Shown in pieces: positions 43,033 to 52,228 of a DNA stretch of 64,000 nucleotides. The position numbers and the translations under genes are program-made. The notes below the pieces were generated by a model. It saw only the letters and a list, made by a program, of their open reading frames with translations. It was not told the DNA's origin and made no database searches. The stretch spans positions 558,001-622,000 of the forward strand of contig NZ_JARGYD010000001.1 of assembly GCF_029168315.1 (NCBI RefSeq). The letters are read 5' to 3'. This stretch comes from Psychromarinibacter halotolerans. Its GTDB lineage: Bacteria > Pseudomonadota > Alphaproteobacteria > Rhodobacterales > Rhodobacteraceae. The stretch's first letter is position 1; every line of letters begins with the position of its first letter.

Positions 43033-45461
43033 GCGTCGCCGATCAGGGCCAGCCAGCCGTCCTCGTCGATCGTCTCAACGCCAAGGTCCGCGGCCTTCGT
43101 TGCCTTCGACCCGGCGCCCGGCCCCGCCACCAGCAGGTCGGTCTTGGCCGAGACGCTTCCCGACACCTTCGCGCCAAGCGCCTCGGCCCGCGCCTTGGCT
43201 TCGGCCCGGGTCATCTTTTCCAACGTGCCGGTGAACACCACCGTCTTTCCCGCCACCGGACTGTCCGACGTCGCGGGCGCCGCCACGTCCTGCACGTCCA
43301 GTTCCGCCGCCAACCGGTCGATCGAGGCGCGCTCGGCCTCTTGCTGGAACGTCGTCACCAACGACACGGCGACCGTCGCGCCGATCCCGTCGATGCCGAC
43401 GATGTCGTCCCACGCGGCTTTGGCCTCTGGCGCCACGGAGGGATATTCGGCCCAGACCATGTCGCGGGTGGCGGTGATCTGGGCGCGGCGGCCCGCGTCG
43501 GCGGCCTGCTGACGTTCGCGCGTCACCGCGTCCTCGGCCTTCAGGTGACGCTGCGCGGCCGGACCGGCGGTGTCGACGGCCTTGGTAAAGGCGTCCCAGC
43601 TGTTGAAATGCCGGGCCAGATCGGCGGCGGCGACCTCGCCGACGTGGCGGATGCCAAGCGCGAAGATCACCCGGTTCAGCGGTGTTTTCCGTTTTTCGTC
43701 AATCGCGTTGAACAGCTTGATCGCGCTTTTCTCGCCAAATCCTTTTATCTTGGAAAGAGGTTTTGTCGCCAGCAGACGAACCGCTTGGACCAATTGCTTC
43801 GGGTCATTCTCGGATGCAGGCAATCCTGCACTGCGTATCGTTTCCGCCAAGCTGCTCAGCGTATCTTGCCATCTATCCGTATCGTTATGGCTCGTCTTTT
43901 CAAGGCGAGCTAACCATTGCTCAGGATCTTTAGCTAATACGCGCTTCGGCCCATCGGTTTTGCCTAGTTTAAAGATGTGCGCCGGCTCGGATATCCAACA
44001 AATATTGTAGAACATCTCGATCTGTTTCGCGCCCAGACCGTCGATGTCGAAGGCGGCGCGGCTGACGAAATGCTTCAGCTTCTCGACCGCCTGCGCCGGG
44101 CAGATCAGGCCGCCGGTGCAGCGGCGCACCGCGTCGCCCTCTTCGCGCACCGCTTCCGATCCGCACTCGGGGCAGACGTGCGGAAACGCGTAGGGCGTCG
44201 CATCGTCGGGTCGCTTCGACAGGTCGACGTCCGCCACCTTGGGGATCACGTCGCCTGCGCGATAGACCTGCACCCAGTCGCCTTCGCGGATGTCCTTGCC
44301 GTCGCGGATCGGCTCGCCCTTGGCGTCGCGGCCAGCGATGTAATCCTCGTTGTGCAGTGTCGCGTTCGACACCACCACGCCGCCGACGGTGACCGGGGTC
44401 AGGCGCGCGACGGGCGACAAAGCGCCGGTGCGGCCGACCTGAATTTCGATCTTTTCCAGCCGGGTCCACGCGAGTTCGGCGGGGAATTTATGCGCGATGG
44501 CCCAGCGGGGCGTGGTCGAGCGGAAGCCAAGCCGCCGCTGCAGGTCGAGGTCGTCGACCTTGTAGACCACGCCGTCGATGTCATAGCCCAGCGTCGCGCG
44601 CTGTTCCTCGATATCGCGGTAATGGGCCAGCATTTCGTCGATGCCGTCGCAGACGCGGGTCAGCGGGTTGGTCTGGAAGCCAAGCTTCGCGAACCGTTCG
44701 ATTGCGCCCATCTGGGTGTCCGCCAGCGGTTCGCTCAACTCGCCCCAGGCGTAGGCGAAGAACTTCAGCGGGCGTGCGGCGGTGATCTTCGGGTCGATCT
44801 GGCGCAGGCTGCCAGCGGCGGCGTTGCGCGGGTTGGCGAAGGTCTTGCCGCCGGTTTCCGCGTGGCGTGCGTTCAGCGCCTCGAAATCGGCGTGGCTCAT
44901 GTAGACCTCGCCGCGCACCTCCAGCACCTCTGGCGCGCCCTCGATCGTTTCGGGAATGTCGTCGATGGTGCGGGCGTTCGCGGTGACGTTCTCGCCCACC
45001 GCGCCGTCGCCACGGGTCGCGGCGCTGACCATTTTGCCGTTCTCGTAGCGGATGCTTAAGGAAAGCCCGTCGATCTTCGGCTCGGCGGTATAGGCCAGCC
45101 CGCCATCGCTGTCGCGCAGGCCAAGATAGCGGCGGACGGTGTCGTTGAAGTCGCGCACGTCCTCGTCGGCGAAGGCGTTGGCCAGCGACATCATCCGCAC
45201 CGAGTGTTCGACCTTGGCGAAGCTTTCGCTGACCGGTGCGCCGACCTGTTCGGACGGGCTGTCCTCGCGCTTCAGGTCGGGAAACCGGTCTTCGATCTCG
45301 GCATTGCGGCGTTTGAGCGAATCGTACTCCGCGTCCGATATCTCGGGCGCGTCTTCGGTGTGGTAGGCCGCGTTCGCCCGGGCCAGCTTGTCGGCCAGCA
45401 TCGCAAGCTCTTGCGCGGCTTCCGTTTCGCTTAGCTCTGCTACCGCTTTTTCAGTCGCCAC
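43029..45461 (-). CDS. ligA: NAD+-dependent DNA ligase with an unusual internal expansion
   Basis: An 810-residue LigA, against about 670 in E. coli. The adenylated lysine is in EPKIDGLSLSIRYENG near residue 128, and EVRGEVYMS and the OB domain follow. The zinc finger is CPECGS...RRCTGGLICPA. The helix-hairpin-helix domain follows, and the C-terminus has a BRCT domain (AGKTVVFTGTLEKMTRAEAK). Between PAHIF and GFGEKS there are about 75 residues where other LigA proteins have 10-20. That stretch (about residues 494-574) is encoded by sequence of about 50% G+C. The start is GTG 45461 behind GGGAGGG. Confidence 0.95.
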   Translation of the reverse strand: MATEKAVAELSETEAAQELAMLADKLARANAAYHTEDAPEISDAEYDSLKRRNAEIEDRFPDLKREDSPSEQVGAPVSESFAKVEHSVRMMSLANAFADEDVRDFNDTVRRYLGLRDSDGGLAYTAEPKIDGLSLSIRYENGKMVSAATRGDGAVGENVTANARTIDDIPETIEGAPEVLEVRGEVYMSHADFEALNARHAETGGKTFANPRNAAAGSLRQIDPKITAARPLKFFAYAWGELSEPLADTQMGAIERFAKLGFQTNPLTRVCDGIDEMLAHYRDIEEQRATLGYDIDGVVYKVDDLDLQRRLGFRSTTPRWAIAHKFPAELAWTRLEKIEIQVGRTGALSPVARLTPVTVGGVVVSNATLHNEDYIAGRDAKGEPIRDGKDIREGDWVQVYRAGDVIPKVADVDLSKRPDDATPYAFPHVCPECGSEAVREEGDAVRRCTGGLICPAQAVEKLKHFVSRAAFDIDGLGAKQIEMFYNICWISEPAHIFKLGKTDGPKRVLAKDPEQWLARLEKTSHNDTDRWQDTLSSLAETIRSAGLPASENDPKQLVQAVRLLATKPLSKIKGFGEKSAIKLFNAIDEKRKTPLNRVIFALGIRHVGEVAAADLARHFNSWDAFTKAVDTAGPAAQRHLKAEDAVTRERQQAADAGRRAQITATRDMVWAEYPSVAPEAKAAWDDIVGIDGIGATVAVSLVTTFQQEAERASIDRLAAELDVQDVAAPATSDSPVAGKTVVFTGTLEKMTRAEAKARAEALGAKVSGSVSAKTDLLVAGPGAGSKATKAADLGVETIDEDGWLALIGDA
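43711..44020 (-). other. Low-GC segment inside ligA
   Basis: Hand count gives 120 G+C in the 240 bases 43741-43980 (50%), against 40/60 in 44041-44100 and 45/60 in 43501-43560. The frame is unbroken. The segment encodes the extra residues of the helix-hairpin-helix region, with many A/T-ending codons. The edges are gradual, so limits are approximate. Confidence 0.75.
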
Positions 45462-45557
45462 CGATTGGGCCCTCCCGAGTGCTTTCCGACTTGATAGGAG
45501 CGCACCCGGGAGAGGTCTAGTCCGTGAGTGGGGTCGTCTGCCTGTTCGGGCCCGGCG

Positions 45558-46271
45558 TCATGCGCCGATGGCGATCTGGTCGTTCATTTCCCCCGGTTCC
45601 GGGTCGCGCAGCACATAGCCCCGGCCCCAGACCGTTTCGATGAAGTTGTCGCCGCCGGTGGCTTGCGACAGCTTCTTGCGCAGCTTGCAGATGAACACGT
45701 CGATAATCTTAAGTTCCGGTTCATCCATGCCGCCGTACAGGTGGTTCAGGAACATTTCCTTGGTCAGCGTCGTGCCCTTCCGCAACGACAGCAGTTCAAG
45801 CATCTGATATTCCTTGCCTGTCAGGTGAACCGGCTTGCCGCCCACCTCTACCGTCTTGGCGTCAAGGTTCACCTCGATCGACCCGGTGCGGATCACCGAC
45901 TGCGAATGCCCTTTCGAGCGGCGGATGATCGCGTGAATGCGGGCCACGAGTTCTTCGCGGTGAAACGGTTTGGTCAGATAGTCATCGGCGCCGAAGCCGA
46001 AGCCTTTAAGCTTGTTTTCCGTATCGTCCGCGCCGGTCAGGATCAGGATCGGCGTATCGACCCGTGCGATCCGCAACTGCCGCAGAACGTCGTGCCCGTT
46101 CATGTCGGGCAGGTTCAGATCAAGCAGGATCAGGTCGTAATCGTAAAGCTTCGCAAGATCGATCCCTTCCTCGCCAAGGTCCGTCGCATAGACGTTCAGG
46201 TTGGCGTGGGACAACATCAGTTCGATGCTACGCGAGGTGGCGGGGTCGTCTTCGACAAGAAGGACACGCAT
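45558..46271 (-). CDS. ctrA: Cell-cycle master response regulator CtrA
   Basis: A 238-residue OmpR-family regulator. The receiver has VEDDPATSRSIELML, the phosphoacceptor Asp51 in LILLDLNLPDMNGHD, and YLTKPFHREELVARIHAIIRRSKGHSQSVI, which is nearly invariant in CtrA. The DNA-binding domain contains LTGKEYQMLELLSLRKGTTLTKEMFLNHLYGGMDEPELKIIDVFICKLRKKL. In Rhodobacterales CtrA controls motility and gene transfer agents and is not always essential. Its own promoter region carries CtrA-box-like sequences. Confidence 0.97.
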   Translation of the reverse strand: MRVLLVEDDPATSRSIELMLSHANLNVYATDLGEEGIDLAKLYDYDLILLDLNLPDMNGHDVLRQLRIARVDTPILILTGADDTENKLKGFGFGADDYLTKPFHREELVARIHAIIRRSKGHSQSVIRTGSIEVNLDAKTVEVGGKPVHLTGKEYQMLELLSLRKGTTLTKEMFLNHLYGGMDEPELKIIDVFICKLRKKLSQATGGDNFIETVWGRGYVLRDPEPGEMNDQIAIGA

Positions 46272-46326
46272 GTTCGGCACTCCACTCTCAGCCAGTTGCA
46301 TTGACTAAGTCTTAGGTCGAGAAAGG

Positions 46327-46341
46327 TTAACCACAGGTTAC
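46327..46341 (-). promoter_or_regulatory. CtrA-box-like site before ctrA
   Basis: TTAA-CCACAGG-TTAC (46327-46341) differs from the full CtrA box TTAA-N7-TTAA at the last base. It lies about 55 bases before the ctrA ATG. A further GTTAAC is at 46401. This fits autoregulation, known for CtrA in Caulobacter. Confidence 0.5.
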
Positions 46342-46522
46342 CTCAGGTAGTTAATAGTGCCACCGCGCGGGTTGTTTTCGCAAATTTTATTAGACTTGAA
46401 GGTTAACTCCGGTGCAATTGAACGTCATTTGCTTAAGCTATTAATCTTATATATTCAGACTTCTAAAGCGCTTTCAACGCGAGCGTGCGCACGCTTCAGT
46501 ATTTCGCGCGAACTCTTCCGGC

Positions 46523-46795
46523 CTAACGATATCGTTGCAGCGCGGTGGCTTTCAACGCGGCCTCGCCGTGCTTATCCACCATCGCGACCCAGGATTCGAA
46601 CTCGTCATCGCTAAGCCCATAGGTCTTAAGCGCCTCCTCGCGTGAGATCAGGCCAGACGAAACCCCACGCACGACCGCCGCCTTTCGGCTGGCGACCCAC
46701 CGCCGTGTGTCCGCGTCGGGCAGGTCCGCGCGGCTCATTCGGGTGCCGTCGGGCAAGGTGACGGTTCGAGGCCCGTCGACTTTGCGCAGATACAT
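46523..46795 (-). CDS. sciP: CtrA inhibitor SciP (DUF1153)
   Basis: A 90-residue helix-turn-helix protein. The block DADTRRWVASRKAAVVRGVSSGLISREEALKTYGLSDDEFESWV and the end HGEAALKATALQRYR match SciP almost throughout. In Caulobacter SciP binds CtrA and blocks RNA polymerase recruitment at CtrA promoters. It lies just upstream of ctrA on the same strand, separated by about 250 bases containing the ctrA promoter region. Confidence 0.92.
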   Translation of the reverse strand: MYLRKVDGPRTVTLPDGTRMSRADLPDADTRRWVASRKAAVVRGVSSGLISREEALKTYGLSDDEFESWVAMVDKHGEAALKATALQRYR

Positions 46796-46915
46796 GTCAG
46801 TTCCCCTCAGATTTGACGAACCGACGTTGGACCACCCCGCTTAATGCCCGATGAAGCGGGGTCTTGTTAGTTGCTCGCATTTTCCTATATTCCGGCGGAC
46901 CGAAAGGACTTCCCT

Positions 46916-48058
46916 ATGGCACTGGATGGCAACCTGAACTCGCTGGGCCTTGCAAAGGCACCGGAAGACACCCGCGTCGTCGTGGCGATGTCGGGCGGCG
47001 TGGATTCGTCCGTCGTCGCCGCCGAACTCGCACGCGAGGGCTATGACGTCGTCGGCGTGACGCTGCAGCTTTACGACCACGGCGCGGCGCTGGCCAAGAA
47101 GGGCGCCTGCTGTGCGGGGATCGACATCCACGACGCGCGCCGCGTGGCCGAGGAAATGGGCTTTCCGCATTACGTTCTAGACTACGAGAACATCTTCAAG
47201 GATGCGGTGATCGACGAATTTGCGGACAGCTATCTTGCGGGCGCCACCCCGGTGCCCTGCATCCGCTGCAACGAGCGGGTGAAGTTCAAAGATCTGCTGC
47301 AGACCGCGAAGGATCTTGACGCCGACTGCATGGCGACCGGCCACTACATCCAGCGCAAGCTGGGCGATACCGGCGCGCCGGAACTGCACATGGCGGCCGA
47401 TCCGAACCGCGACCAAAGCTATTTCCTGTTCTCGACCACACCGGAACAGCTATCGTTCCTGCGCTTCCCACTGGGGCACCTTGTGTCCAAGGCGGAAACC
47501 CGGGCGCTGGCGAACAAGCACGGGCTGGCGGTGGCGGACAAGCCCGACAGCCAGGACATCTGCTTTGTGCCGGACGGCAACTATGCCTCGGTGATCGAGA
47601 AGCTGCGCCCGGGCGCCGCCGAGCCGGGGCAGATCGTCCATGCCGACGGCCGCGTGCTGGGCGAGCATCGCGGCGTGATCCACTACACCATCGGCCAGCG
47701 CCGGGGCCTTGGCATCGGCGGGCAGGACGAACCGCTGTACGTGGTGAAGCTGGACGTCGACGCGCACAAGGTCGTGGTCGGCCCGAAAGAGATGCTGGCC
47801 ACCCGCACCGTGCCGGTGCGCGAGATCAACTGGCTGGGCGACGAGCCCTTCACCAGCCGCCCGGAATGGCGGTTGTCCGTGAAACTGCGGTCCACCCGCC
47901 CCCCGCGCGAAGCGGTGATCCGTCCGCTGTCGGACACCACCGCCGAGGTGGAACTCGTTGCGCCGGAAGAAGGCGTGTCGCCCGGACAGGCCTGCGTGTT
48001 CTACGCCAACGAAGGCAGCCGGGTGTTCGGCGGCGGCTGGATCTGGCGGGGCTACTAG
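46916..48058 (+). CDS. mnmA: tRNA-specific 2-thiouridylase
   Basis: A 380-residue MnmA that thiolates uridine 34 of tRNAs for Lys, Glu and Gln. The PP-loop is VVVAMSGGVDSSVVAAELA near residue 22. The catalytic cysteines are the one in NERVKFKDLL context (PCIRCNERVKF) and the second in DSQDICFVPDGNY. ATG 46916 follows GAAAGGA. Divergent from sciP; the next gene sufE is convergent and supplies sulfur-transfer chemistry in general. Confidence 0.96.
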   Translation: MALDGNLNSLGLAKAPEDTRVVVAMSGGVDSSVVAAELAREGYDVVGVTLQLYDHGAALAKKGACCAGIDIHDARRVAEEMGFPHYVLDYENIFKDAVIDEFADSYLAGATPVPCIRCNERVKFKDLLQTAKDLDADCMATGHYIQRKLGDTGAPELHMAADPNRDQSYFLFSTTPEQLSFLRFPLGHLVSKAETRALANKHGLAVADKPDSQDICFVPDGNYASVIEKLRPGAAEPGQIVHADGRVLGEHRGVIHYTIGQRRGLGIGGQDEPLYVVKLDVDAHKVVVGPKEMLATRTVPVREINWLGDEPFTSRPEWRLSVKLRSTRPPREAVIRPLSDTTAEVELVAPEEGVSPGQACVFYANEGSRVFGGGWIWRGY

Positions 48059-48080
48059 GCCCCGTCCTGACGCCTTCCGG

Positions 48081-48506
48081 CTACGCGCCCTGCTGCGCCG
48101 CGATCAGCCGGATGCGTTCCACCATCGCGCGCAGCCCGTTCGACCGCTGTGCCGACAGGTGATCGTTCAGCCCCAGACGACCCAGCTCGGCGGGCGCGTC
48201 GACCTGCATCACCTCGCGCAGGGTCAGCCCGCCATACATCGCCTTCAGGATCGCGATCAGCCCGCGCACGATCATCGCGTCGCTGTCGCCCCGGAACCGG
48301 AACACCGCGTCCGGCCCTTCGCCCTCGACCTCGGGGACGATCCAGACCTGGCTGGCGCAGCCCTCGACCTTGGTGGCAGGCACCCGGAAGGCGTCTTCCA
48401 GCGGGTCCATCGCCTTGCCCATGTCGATGACATGGCGATAGCGATCCTCCCAGTCGTCGAGAAAGTCGAAGGTGTCGGCGATGTCCTCGAATTCCGGCGT
48501 GGCCAT
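48081..48506 (-). CDS. sufE: Cysteine desulfuration protein SufE
   Basis: A 141-residue SufE that accepts persulfide from SufS. The active-site Cys is in KVEGCASQVWIVPEV near residue 50, and the C-terminal RSNGLRAMVERIR is typical. It lies apart from the other suf genes, convergent with mnmA. Confidence 0.94.
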   Translation of the reverse strand: MATPEFEDIADTFDFLDDWEDRYRHVIDMGKAMDPLEDAFRVPATKVEGCASQVWIVPEVEGEGPDAVFRFRGDSDAMIVRGLIAILKAMYGGLTLREVMQVDAPAELGRLGLNDHLSAQRSNGLRAMVERIRLIAAQQGA

Positions 48507-48632
48507 TGATGTCGTCCTTTGCAGCGTCAGCGTCGAGGTAAGGGCACGACGTCTAAAGGTAAAGGTTCTGCAGGCTTTTCAACGCGCCCTGATTGGGATA
48601 ACCGGGAATTGGGGCAGACAGCAGGGGTACAC

Positions 48633-49091
48633 ATGCCGGTGAGACTGGTCATTCTCATGATCCTCGGACTTTCGGTCGCCGGGTGCGGCGCGATGTCGGA
48701 ATCGCGGCTGAACCCCGCGAACTGGTTCGGCCGTTCGGAAACGACGGTCAGCGACACCAGCAACCCCTACCAGGACCCGCGCGCCCTGATCGGCGACGTG
48801 ACCGAACTGCGGCTTGAAAAGATCCCCGGCGGCGCCATCGTGCGCGCCACGGGCGTCGCGACGCGGCAGGGTTACTACGATGGCGAGCTGGTGCCGGCGA
48901 ACAACGGCATGGTGGTCGACGGCGTTCTGGCCTTCCACTTCCGCGTCAGCCCGCCGCTGACGGCGACACGGGTGTCCACCGTCCGGTCGCGCGAGATCAT
49001 CGTGGGGCAGTTCCTGTCCGACCAGACGCTGGCGCAGGTCCGCGCGATCCAGGTCAACGGCGCCAACAACGCGTTGGTCGTCCGCCGTTGA
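48633..49091 (+). CDS. Lipoprotein of unknown function
   Basis: A 152-residue protein with a lipoprotein signal (MPVRLVILMILGLSVAGCG; lipobox SVAGC). The mature part has the conserved-looking NPANWFGRSE, LRLEKIPGGAIVRATGVATRQGYYDGELVP and VSPPLTATRVSTVRSREIIVGQFLSDQTLAQVRAIQV. It is a beta-rich periplasmic lipoprotein common in roseobacters; no function is assigned. ATG 48633 is behind CAGGGG. Confidence 0.78.
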   Translation: MPVRLVILMILGLSVAGCGAMSESRLNPANWFGRSETTVSDTSNPYQDPRALIGDVTELRLEKIPGGAIVRATGVATRQGYYDGELVPANNGMVVDGVLAFHFRVSPPLTATRVSTVRSREIIVGQFLSDQTLAQVRAIQVNGANNALVVRR

Positions 49092-49104
49092 TCCGATAAA
49101 GCCA

Positions 49105-49137
49105 CGCGCCGCCCGTCCCGGCGGCGCGCACTGTCGT
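49105..49137 (+). terminator. Hairpin between the lipoprotein gene and rnd
   Basis: CGCGCCGCC (49105-49113) pairs with GGCGGCGCG (49120-49128), followed by CACTGTCGTTTT. It serves the lipoprotein gene, and perhaps rnd on the other strand. Confidence 0.5.
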
Positions 49138-49141
49138 TTTC

Positions 49142-50299
49142 CTAAAGCTCGATGACGCCGACTTTTTCGCCTTTGACCGCAAGACCGATCTTGCCGTCGC
49201 ACAGGCGCAGCGCGTCTTCCCCGAACACCTTGCGGCGCCAGCCCTTCAGGCACAGCCCGTCGCGCTGACCGGCGGCCAGTGCGTCGAGATCCGATGCGGT
49301 AGCGATCAGCTTTTGCGCCACGCCCGCATCATCGGCCTTGGCCTTCAGCAGCACGCGCAGCATGTCCGCCAGCGCCGGATTCACCTGCAACGAGTCGCGG
49401 CGGGTGTCCGGTTCGGGGTGGTCGTCGCGGGGCGCTTCGATGCCAGCCTTCACGGCCGCGATGATACCGTCCGCGATGTCGCCCTTGCGGGCCTCGCGCA
49501 GCAGCAGACGCGACCGGCTGAGGTCCTGCGCCGACTGCGGCTTGGTCGAGGCGAGTTCCAGCAGCGCATCGTCCTTGTAGACGCGGTTGCGCGGCACGTT
49601 GCGCGACTGGGCGAATTCCTCGCGGAACCGGGCCAGTTCGCGCACGACGGCCAGAAACTTGCCGGATTGGGTGCGGGTCTTGATCCGCTTCCACGCGTCC
49701 TCGGGGTGGACCACGTAGGTCGCGGGATCGGTCAGCACCTGAAGCTCTTCCTCGACCCATTCCTTGCGGCCGGACTTCTGAAGCTGGGCGTTCAGGTATT
49801 CATAGATCACCCGAAGATGCGTCACGTCGGCCAGAGCGTATTTCATCTGGGCGTCGGTCAGCGGTCGGCGCGACCAGTCGGTAAAGCGCGAGGTCTTGTC
49901 CAGCGATTGCTTGGCGATCTTGCGCACCAGCGTCTCATAGCCGACCTGTTCGCCGAATCCACAGACCATCGCGGCGACCTGCGTGTCGAACAGAGGCTCG
50001 GGGATCACCCCGCCGTCGATGTAGAAGATCTCAAGATCCTGCCGGGCGGCGTGGAACACCTTGACCACGCCCGCGTCCTTCATCAGCTCGTAAAGCGGCG
50101 CCAACGAAAGGCCCTCGACCAGCGGATCGACAAGGACGGCGTCGTCCTCGGTGTCGCCGGGAATGGCCAGCTGGACAAGGCAGAGTTTCGAATAATAGGT
50201 GCGCTCGCGCAGGAACTCGGTGTCTACGGTCACATAGGGCGCTTTCGCCGCGCGGTCGCAGAATTCCTGAAGCGCCTCGGTCGTGGTGAGTGTTTTCAT
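49142..50299 (-). CDS. rnd: Ribonuclease D
   Basis: A 385-residue 3-prime exonuclease of the DEDD family that trims tRNA precursors. Exo I is VTVDTEFLRERTYY near residue 23, Exo II is VFHAARQDLEIFY near residue 80, and Exo III is YALADVTHLRVIYEYL near residue 150. The HRDC region contains NVPRNRVYKDDALLELA. ATG 50299 was chosen from a longer frame since homology begins at MKTLTTTEAL. Confidence 0.95.
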   Translation of the reverse strand: MKTLTTTEALQEFCDRAAKAPYVTVDTEFLRERTYYSKLCLVQLAIPGDTEDDAVLVDPLVEGLSLAPLYELMKDAGVVKVFHAARQDLEIFYIDGGVIPEPLFDTQVAAMVCGFGEQVGYETLVRKIAKQSLDKTSRFTDWSRRPLTDAQMKYALADVTHLRVIYEYLNAQLQKSGRKEWVEEELQVLTDPATYVVHPEDAWKRIKTRTQSGKFLAVVRELARFREEFAQSRNVPRNRVYKDDALLELASTKPQSAQDLSRSRLLLREARKGDIADGIIAAVKAGIEAPRDDHPEPDTRRDSLQVNPALADMLRVLLKAKADDAGVAQKLIATASDLDALAAGQRDGLCLKGWRRKVFGEDALRLCDGKIGLAVKGEKVGVIEL

Positions 50300-50469
50300 G
50301 CTCGGAGGCTGATTTCCCTGTTGTCTTGCCGTTTGTTCCGCCCAACCCCTCGCCTGATACGCCGGTCGCGCGGCAATGAAAAGCCTTAGCGAAAACTTGG
50401 ACCGTTTCGCGCAAAGAGACGCGACAACAAAGGGCAGCACGCCCGTCCACGGCGGGAAAAGGAAACGAT

Positions 50470-51057
50470 TTAAAGATCCAGACGGCTGCGGTCGCCGTCC
50501 GCAAAGCGGCGCAGCACCGCCGGGTACAGCCGGTGTTCCATCGTCAGCACCCGCGCGGCCAGCGTGTCCGGCGTGTCGCCGGGTTCGACGGGAACCCGCG
50601 CCTGCCCAAGGATCGGGCCATCGTCCAGTTCCGCCGTCACCTCGTGCACGGTGCAGCCGTGCCACGCGTCGCCCGCCTCAAGCGCGCGTTCGTGGGTGTG
50701 CAGGCCCTTGTACTTCGGCAGCAGCGACGGGTGGATGTTCAGCATCCGGCCCTCGTAGGCCTGAATGAACCCGGCCGTCAGGATGCGCATGAAGCCGGCA
50801 AGGCACAGGATGTCGGGCCGGGCCGCATCAATGCGCTCGCGCAGCGCCGCCTCGAACGCGGGGCGGTCGCCCCTGAAGGGACGGTGATCGACGGCGAAGG
50901 TCTCGATCCCCATGTCGGCGGCTTTGGCCAGCCCGCCCGCCTGCGGATCGTTCGACCCAACCATCACGGCGCGCGCCGGGTGGTCGCCGGTCATGCTTTC
51001 GACAAGGCGGACCATATTGGACCCGCCGCCCGACACTAGGATGGCAACACGTTTCAC
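50470..51057 (-). CDS. purN: Phosphoribosylglycinamide formyltransferase
   Basis: A 195-residue PurN that uses 10-formyl-tetrahydrofolate for the third step of purine synthesis. SGGGSNM near residue 9 binds phosphate. LAGFMRILTAGFI and the catalytic NIHPSLLPKYKGLHTHERALEAGDAWHGCTVHEVTAELDDGPIL follow. The start is GTG 51057, whose GTGA overlaps the purM TGA. Confidence 0.96.
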   Translation of the reverse strand: MKRVAILVSGGGSNMVRLVESMTGDHPARAVMVGSNDPQAGGLAKAADMGIETFAVDHRPFRGDRPAFEAALRERIDAARPDILCLAGFMRILTAGFIQAYEGRMLNIHPSLLPKYKGLHTHERALEAGDAWHGCTVHEVTAELDDGPILGQARVPVEPGDTPDTLAARVLTMEHRLYPAVLRRFADGDRSRLDL

Positions 51058-52094
51058 AGAAGCGCGCCAGAGTAGCGAACCCCCTCGCCCGGCTCGACCG
51101 AGCCCAGCACGCTGACGGTCTCGCCCGCTTCGGCCAGCAGCGCGGTCAGCGGCTCGACGCGGTCGGCGGCGACGACAACGACCATGCCGATCCCGGCGTT
51201 GAAGGTCTTCAGCAGTTCGGCCTGCTCCAGCCCGCCCTTCTCGGCCAGCCAGCGGAACACCGGCGGAAGCTGCCACGACGACAGGTCGATGGTGGCGCCC
51301 ATGCCCTCGGGCAGGACGCGCGGCAGGTTCTCGGTCAGGCCGCCGCCGGTGATGTGGGCAAGGCCGTGTACGCCGCCCGCGCGGATCGCGGCCAGCGCGG
51401 ACTTCACGTACAGCCGCGTCGGCGCCAGCAGCGCCGCGCCCAGCGTGCCCTCGGCGAAGGGGCAGTCGTCGTCCCAGCCAAGGCCGGTCAGTTCGACGAT
51501 CTTGCGCACCAGCGAATAGCCGTTGGAATGCACCCCGTCCGAGCCAAGGCCCAGCAGCACGTCGCCCTCGCCCACACCGGCGGGCAGTTCGGTGCCACGC
51601 TCCATCGCGCCCACCGAGAACCCTGCAAGGTCGAAATCGTCCTTGGCGTACATGCCCGGCATCTCGGCGGTCTCGCCGCCGATCAGCGCGCAGCCCGAGG
51701 CACGGCAGCCTGCGGCAATGCCCTCGACGATGCGCGCGGCGCTGTCGACGTCCAGCTTGCCGGTGGCGAAGTAGTCAAGAAAGAACAGGGGTTCCGCGCC
51801 TTGGCAGACAAGGTCGTTCACGCACATGGCGACAAGGTCGACGCCGATGGTGTCGACGTTGCCGGTGTCGATGGCGATCCGCAGCTTGGTGCCGACGCCG
51901 TCGGTCGCCGCCACCAGCACCGGATCGGTAAAGCCCGCGCCCTTCAGGTCGAACAGCCCGCCGAACCCGCCCAGTCCGGCCATCACGCCGGGACGGTCGG
52001 TGGACTTGGCGGCCGGCTTGATGCGGTCGACCAGCGCATTGCCCGCGTCGATGTCCACGCCGGCTTGGCTATAGGTGATCCCGTTCTTCGTCAT
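51054..52094 (-). CDS. purM: Phosphoribosylformylglycinamidine cyclo-ligase
   Basis: A 346-residue AIR synthetase. Blocks seen: TYSQAGVDIDAGNALV, VLVAATDGVGTKLRIA, VDLVAMCVNDLVCQGAEPLFFLDYFATGKLD, LIGGETAEMPGMY and HITGGGLTENLPRVLP. ATG 52094 was taken. It forms a coupled pair with purN and is divergent from a P-loop ATPase gene. Confidence 0.97.
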   Translation of the reverse strand: MTKNGITYSQAGVDIDAGNALVDRIKPAAKSTDRPGVMAGLGGFGGLFDLKGAGFTDPVLVAATDGVGTKLRIAIDTGNVDTIGVDLVAMCVNDLVCQGAEPLFFLDYFATGKLDVDSAARIVEGIAAGCRASGCALIGGETAEMPGMYAKDDFDLAGFSVGAMERGTELPAGVGEGDVLLGLGSDGVHSNGYSLVRKIVELTGLGWDDDCPFAEGTLGAALLAPTRLYVKSALAAIRAGGVHGLAHITGGGLTENLPRVLPEGMGATIDLSSWQLPPVFRWLAEKGGLEQAELLKTFNAGIGMVVVVAADRVEPLTALLAEAGETVSVLGSVEPGEGVRYSGALL

Positions 52095-52228
52095 GTCTCG
52101 GCCCCGTTTGCGCCCGTCCTTGGTTGGCGCACGCGATAGACCAGCCGCAGGGGCAAGTCCATCCCGGCGCTTGCGTTCCCCGCCCCCGCACGGCATTCGA
52201 GGGGCTGCAGGGACCGGAAAGGGCGACG

